Positions 11,060 to 11,983 of a stretch of 11,983 bases of DNA are shown piece by piece. Below the pieces are notes generated by a model that was given only the letters and a program-made list of their open reading frames with translations, had not been told where the DNA came from and did not search any database. The position numbers and the translations under genes are program-made. The stretch is from contig KL569110.1 of the NCBI GenBank assembly GCA_000715635.1, forward strand, positions 46,570 through 58,552. Direction: 5' to 3'. Each line of letters starts with the position of its first letter. Position 1 is the first letter of the stretch. Source of the stretch: Streptomyces violaceus (GTDB lineage: Bacteria > Actinomycetota > Actinomycetes > Streptomycetales > Streptomycetaceae).

Positions 11060-11983
11060 GTGACTGTGGGTAATAAGCGCAGGCAGCCCAGCCTCGCCCA
11101 GCTGCGTGCCTTCGCGGCCGTGGCCGAGCATCTGCACTTCCGGGACGCCGCCGGGGCGATCGGCATGAGCCAGCCCGCCCTCTCGGGTGCCGTCTCGGCG
11201 CTGGAGGAGACACTCGGAGTGACGCTCCTGGAGCGTACGACGCGCAAGGTGCTGCTCTCACCCGAGGGCGAGCGGATCGCCGTACGGGCCAAGGCGGTGC
11301 TGGGCGAAGTGAGTGCGCTGATGGAGGAGGCCGAGGCGGTGCGGGCCCCGTTCACCGGGGTGCTGCGGCTCGGGGTGATTCCGACGGTGGCGCCCTATCT
11401 GCTGCCCACGGTCCTGCGGCTCGTCCACGAACGGTATCCGCATCTCGACCTCCAGGTGCACGAGGAGCAGACCACCAGCCTGCTCGACGGTCTCACCAGC
11501 GGGCGGCTCGACCTGCTGCTGCTCGCGGTGCCTCTCGGCGTCCCGGGCGTGAGCGAACTGCCGCTCTTCGACGAGGACTTCGTGCTCGTCACCCCGCTCG
11601 ACCACTGGCTCGGCGGGCGCGAGGGCATTCCGCGCGAGGCGCTGCGCGAGCTGAACCTGCTGCTGCTGGACGAGGGGCACTGCCTGCGCGACCAGGCCCT
11701 CGACATCTGCCGGGAGGCGGGCCGCGAGGACGTGCCGGTCACGACGACCGCCGCCGGGCTGTCCACGCTGGTGCAGCTCGTCGCCGGCGGGCTCGGTGTC
11801 ACCCTGCTGCCGCGCACCGCCCTCACGGTCGAGACCTCCCGCAGCAACCAGCTCCTCACCGGGTACTTCGCCGACCCGGCCCCCACCCGCCGTATCGCCC
11901 TGGCGATGCGGGCGGGGGCGGCGCGCGGCGCCGAGTACGAGGAACTGGCGGCGGCCCTGCGGCAGGCCCTGCGGCCGCTGTCC
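11060..11983 (+). CDS. oxyR: LysR-type peroxide sensor OxyR (3' end outside window)
   Basis: The frame is open from GTG 11060 to the window end, 308 residues, so only the last few are probably missing. The N-terminal helix-turn-helix reads QLRAFAAVAEHLHFRDAA, then GMSQPALSGAVSALEETLG and LLERTTRKVLLSPEGE, the classic LysR pattern. The ligand-sensing domain follows, with LRLGVIPTVAPYLLPTVL. The redox pair is in DEGHCLRDQALDIC: Cys208 and Cys217, nine residues apart as Cys199 and Cys208 are in E. coli OxyR. This makes OxyR more likely than a metabolic LysR regulator. Peroxide should form a disulfide between them and turn the protein into an activator of the divergent ahpC-ahpD operon. GTG 11060 is chosen because GGAGG lies nine bases upstream. 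In-frame GTG 11066 is a less likely start. Confidence 0.94.
   Translation, partial: MTVGNKRRQPSLAQLRAFAAVAEHLHFRDAAGAIGMSQPALSGAVSALEETLGVTLLERTTRKVLLSPEGERIAVRAKAVLGEVSALMEEAEAVRAPFTGVLRLGVIPTVAPYLLPTVLRLVHERYPHLDLQVHEEQTTSLLDGLTSGRLDLLLLAVPLGVPGVSELPLFDEDFVLVTPLDHWLGGREGIPREALRELNLLLLDEGHCLRDQALDICREAGREDVPVTTTAAGLSTLVQLVAGGLGVTLLPRTALTVETSRSNQLLTGYFADPAPTRRIALAMRAGAARGAEYEELAAALRQALRPLS

Noticed and set aside
10927..11355. N-terminal extension of ahpC to a start near 11355
   Set aside because: The extension would run antisense through the oxyR N-terminus and the divergent promoter. GTG 10926 has an excellent ribosome site and the normal AhpC N-terminus.

Overview
The window reads as Streptomyces chromosome, or a close actinomycete relative. 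Composition is very GC-rich with strong G/C bias at third codon positions. Several genes start with GTG, many transcripts end in U-poor hairpins, and the products and gene order (isoprenyl transferase, PIN-PhoH, secreted SLT protein, AI-2E permease, ahpD-ahpC / oxyR) are typical of the group. I see no tRNA, rRNA, CRISPR array, insertion sequence or phage gene.

Layout. Positions 1-519 hold the C-terminal part of an unrecognised Ala/Gly/Val-rich protein. A + strand group follows: a luciferase-like flavin-dependent oxidoreductase (563-1441), a GNAT acetyltransferase (1497-1958) and a SAM-dependent methyltransferase (1979-2851) carrying an in-frame 18-bp tandem repeat. Converging on it with no spacer is a minus-strand HTH_42/AlkZ-like winged-helix protein (2852-4003), probably a DNA glycosylase-family member, with a palindrome just upstream of its start. 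A 757-bp stretch without a convincing gene (4004-4760) contains several hairpins and one strong U-tracted terminator, and may encode a small RNA.

Next come a cis-isoprenyl diphosphate synthase (4761-5534), a 388-bp hairpin-rich leader, a PIN-PhoH ATPase (5923-7248), a 419-bp structured leader, and a secreted lytic-transglycosylase-like protein (7668-8357). An AI-2E family permease (8444-9754) appears to be read from a leaderless promoter whose -35 region lies inside the preceding terminator hairpin.

The right end is a peroxide-defence module. ahpC and ahpD form a minus-strand operon with overlapping translation signals. oxyR is divergent and runs off the window. The 133-bp divergent region holds a 37-bp element with the spacing of the E. 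coli OxyR site (14 of 20 defined positions by my hand count), a perfect 8-bp inverted repeat, and an ahpC-strand-specific leader hairpin. OxyR would sense peroxide through Cys208/Cys217 and switch on AhpC, which reduces peroxides; AhpD recycles AhpC.

Most proteins belong to known families. The less explained parts are non-coding: the terminator-bearing region before the isoprenyl transferase, the leaders of phoH and the SLT gene, and a short ORF overlapping the phoH start in the position of mycobacterial phoAT.
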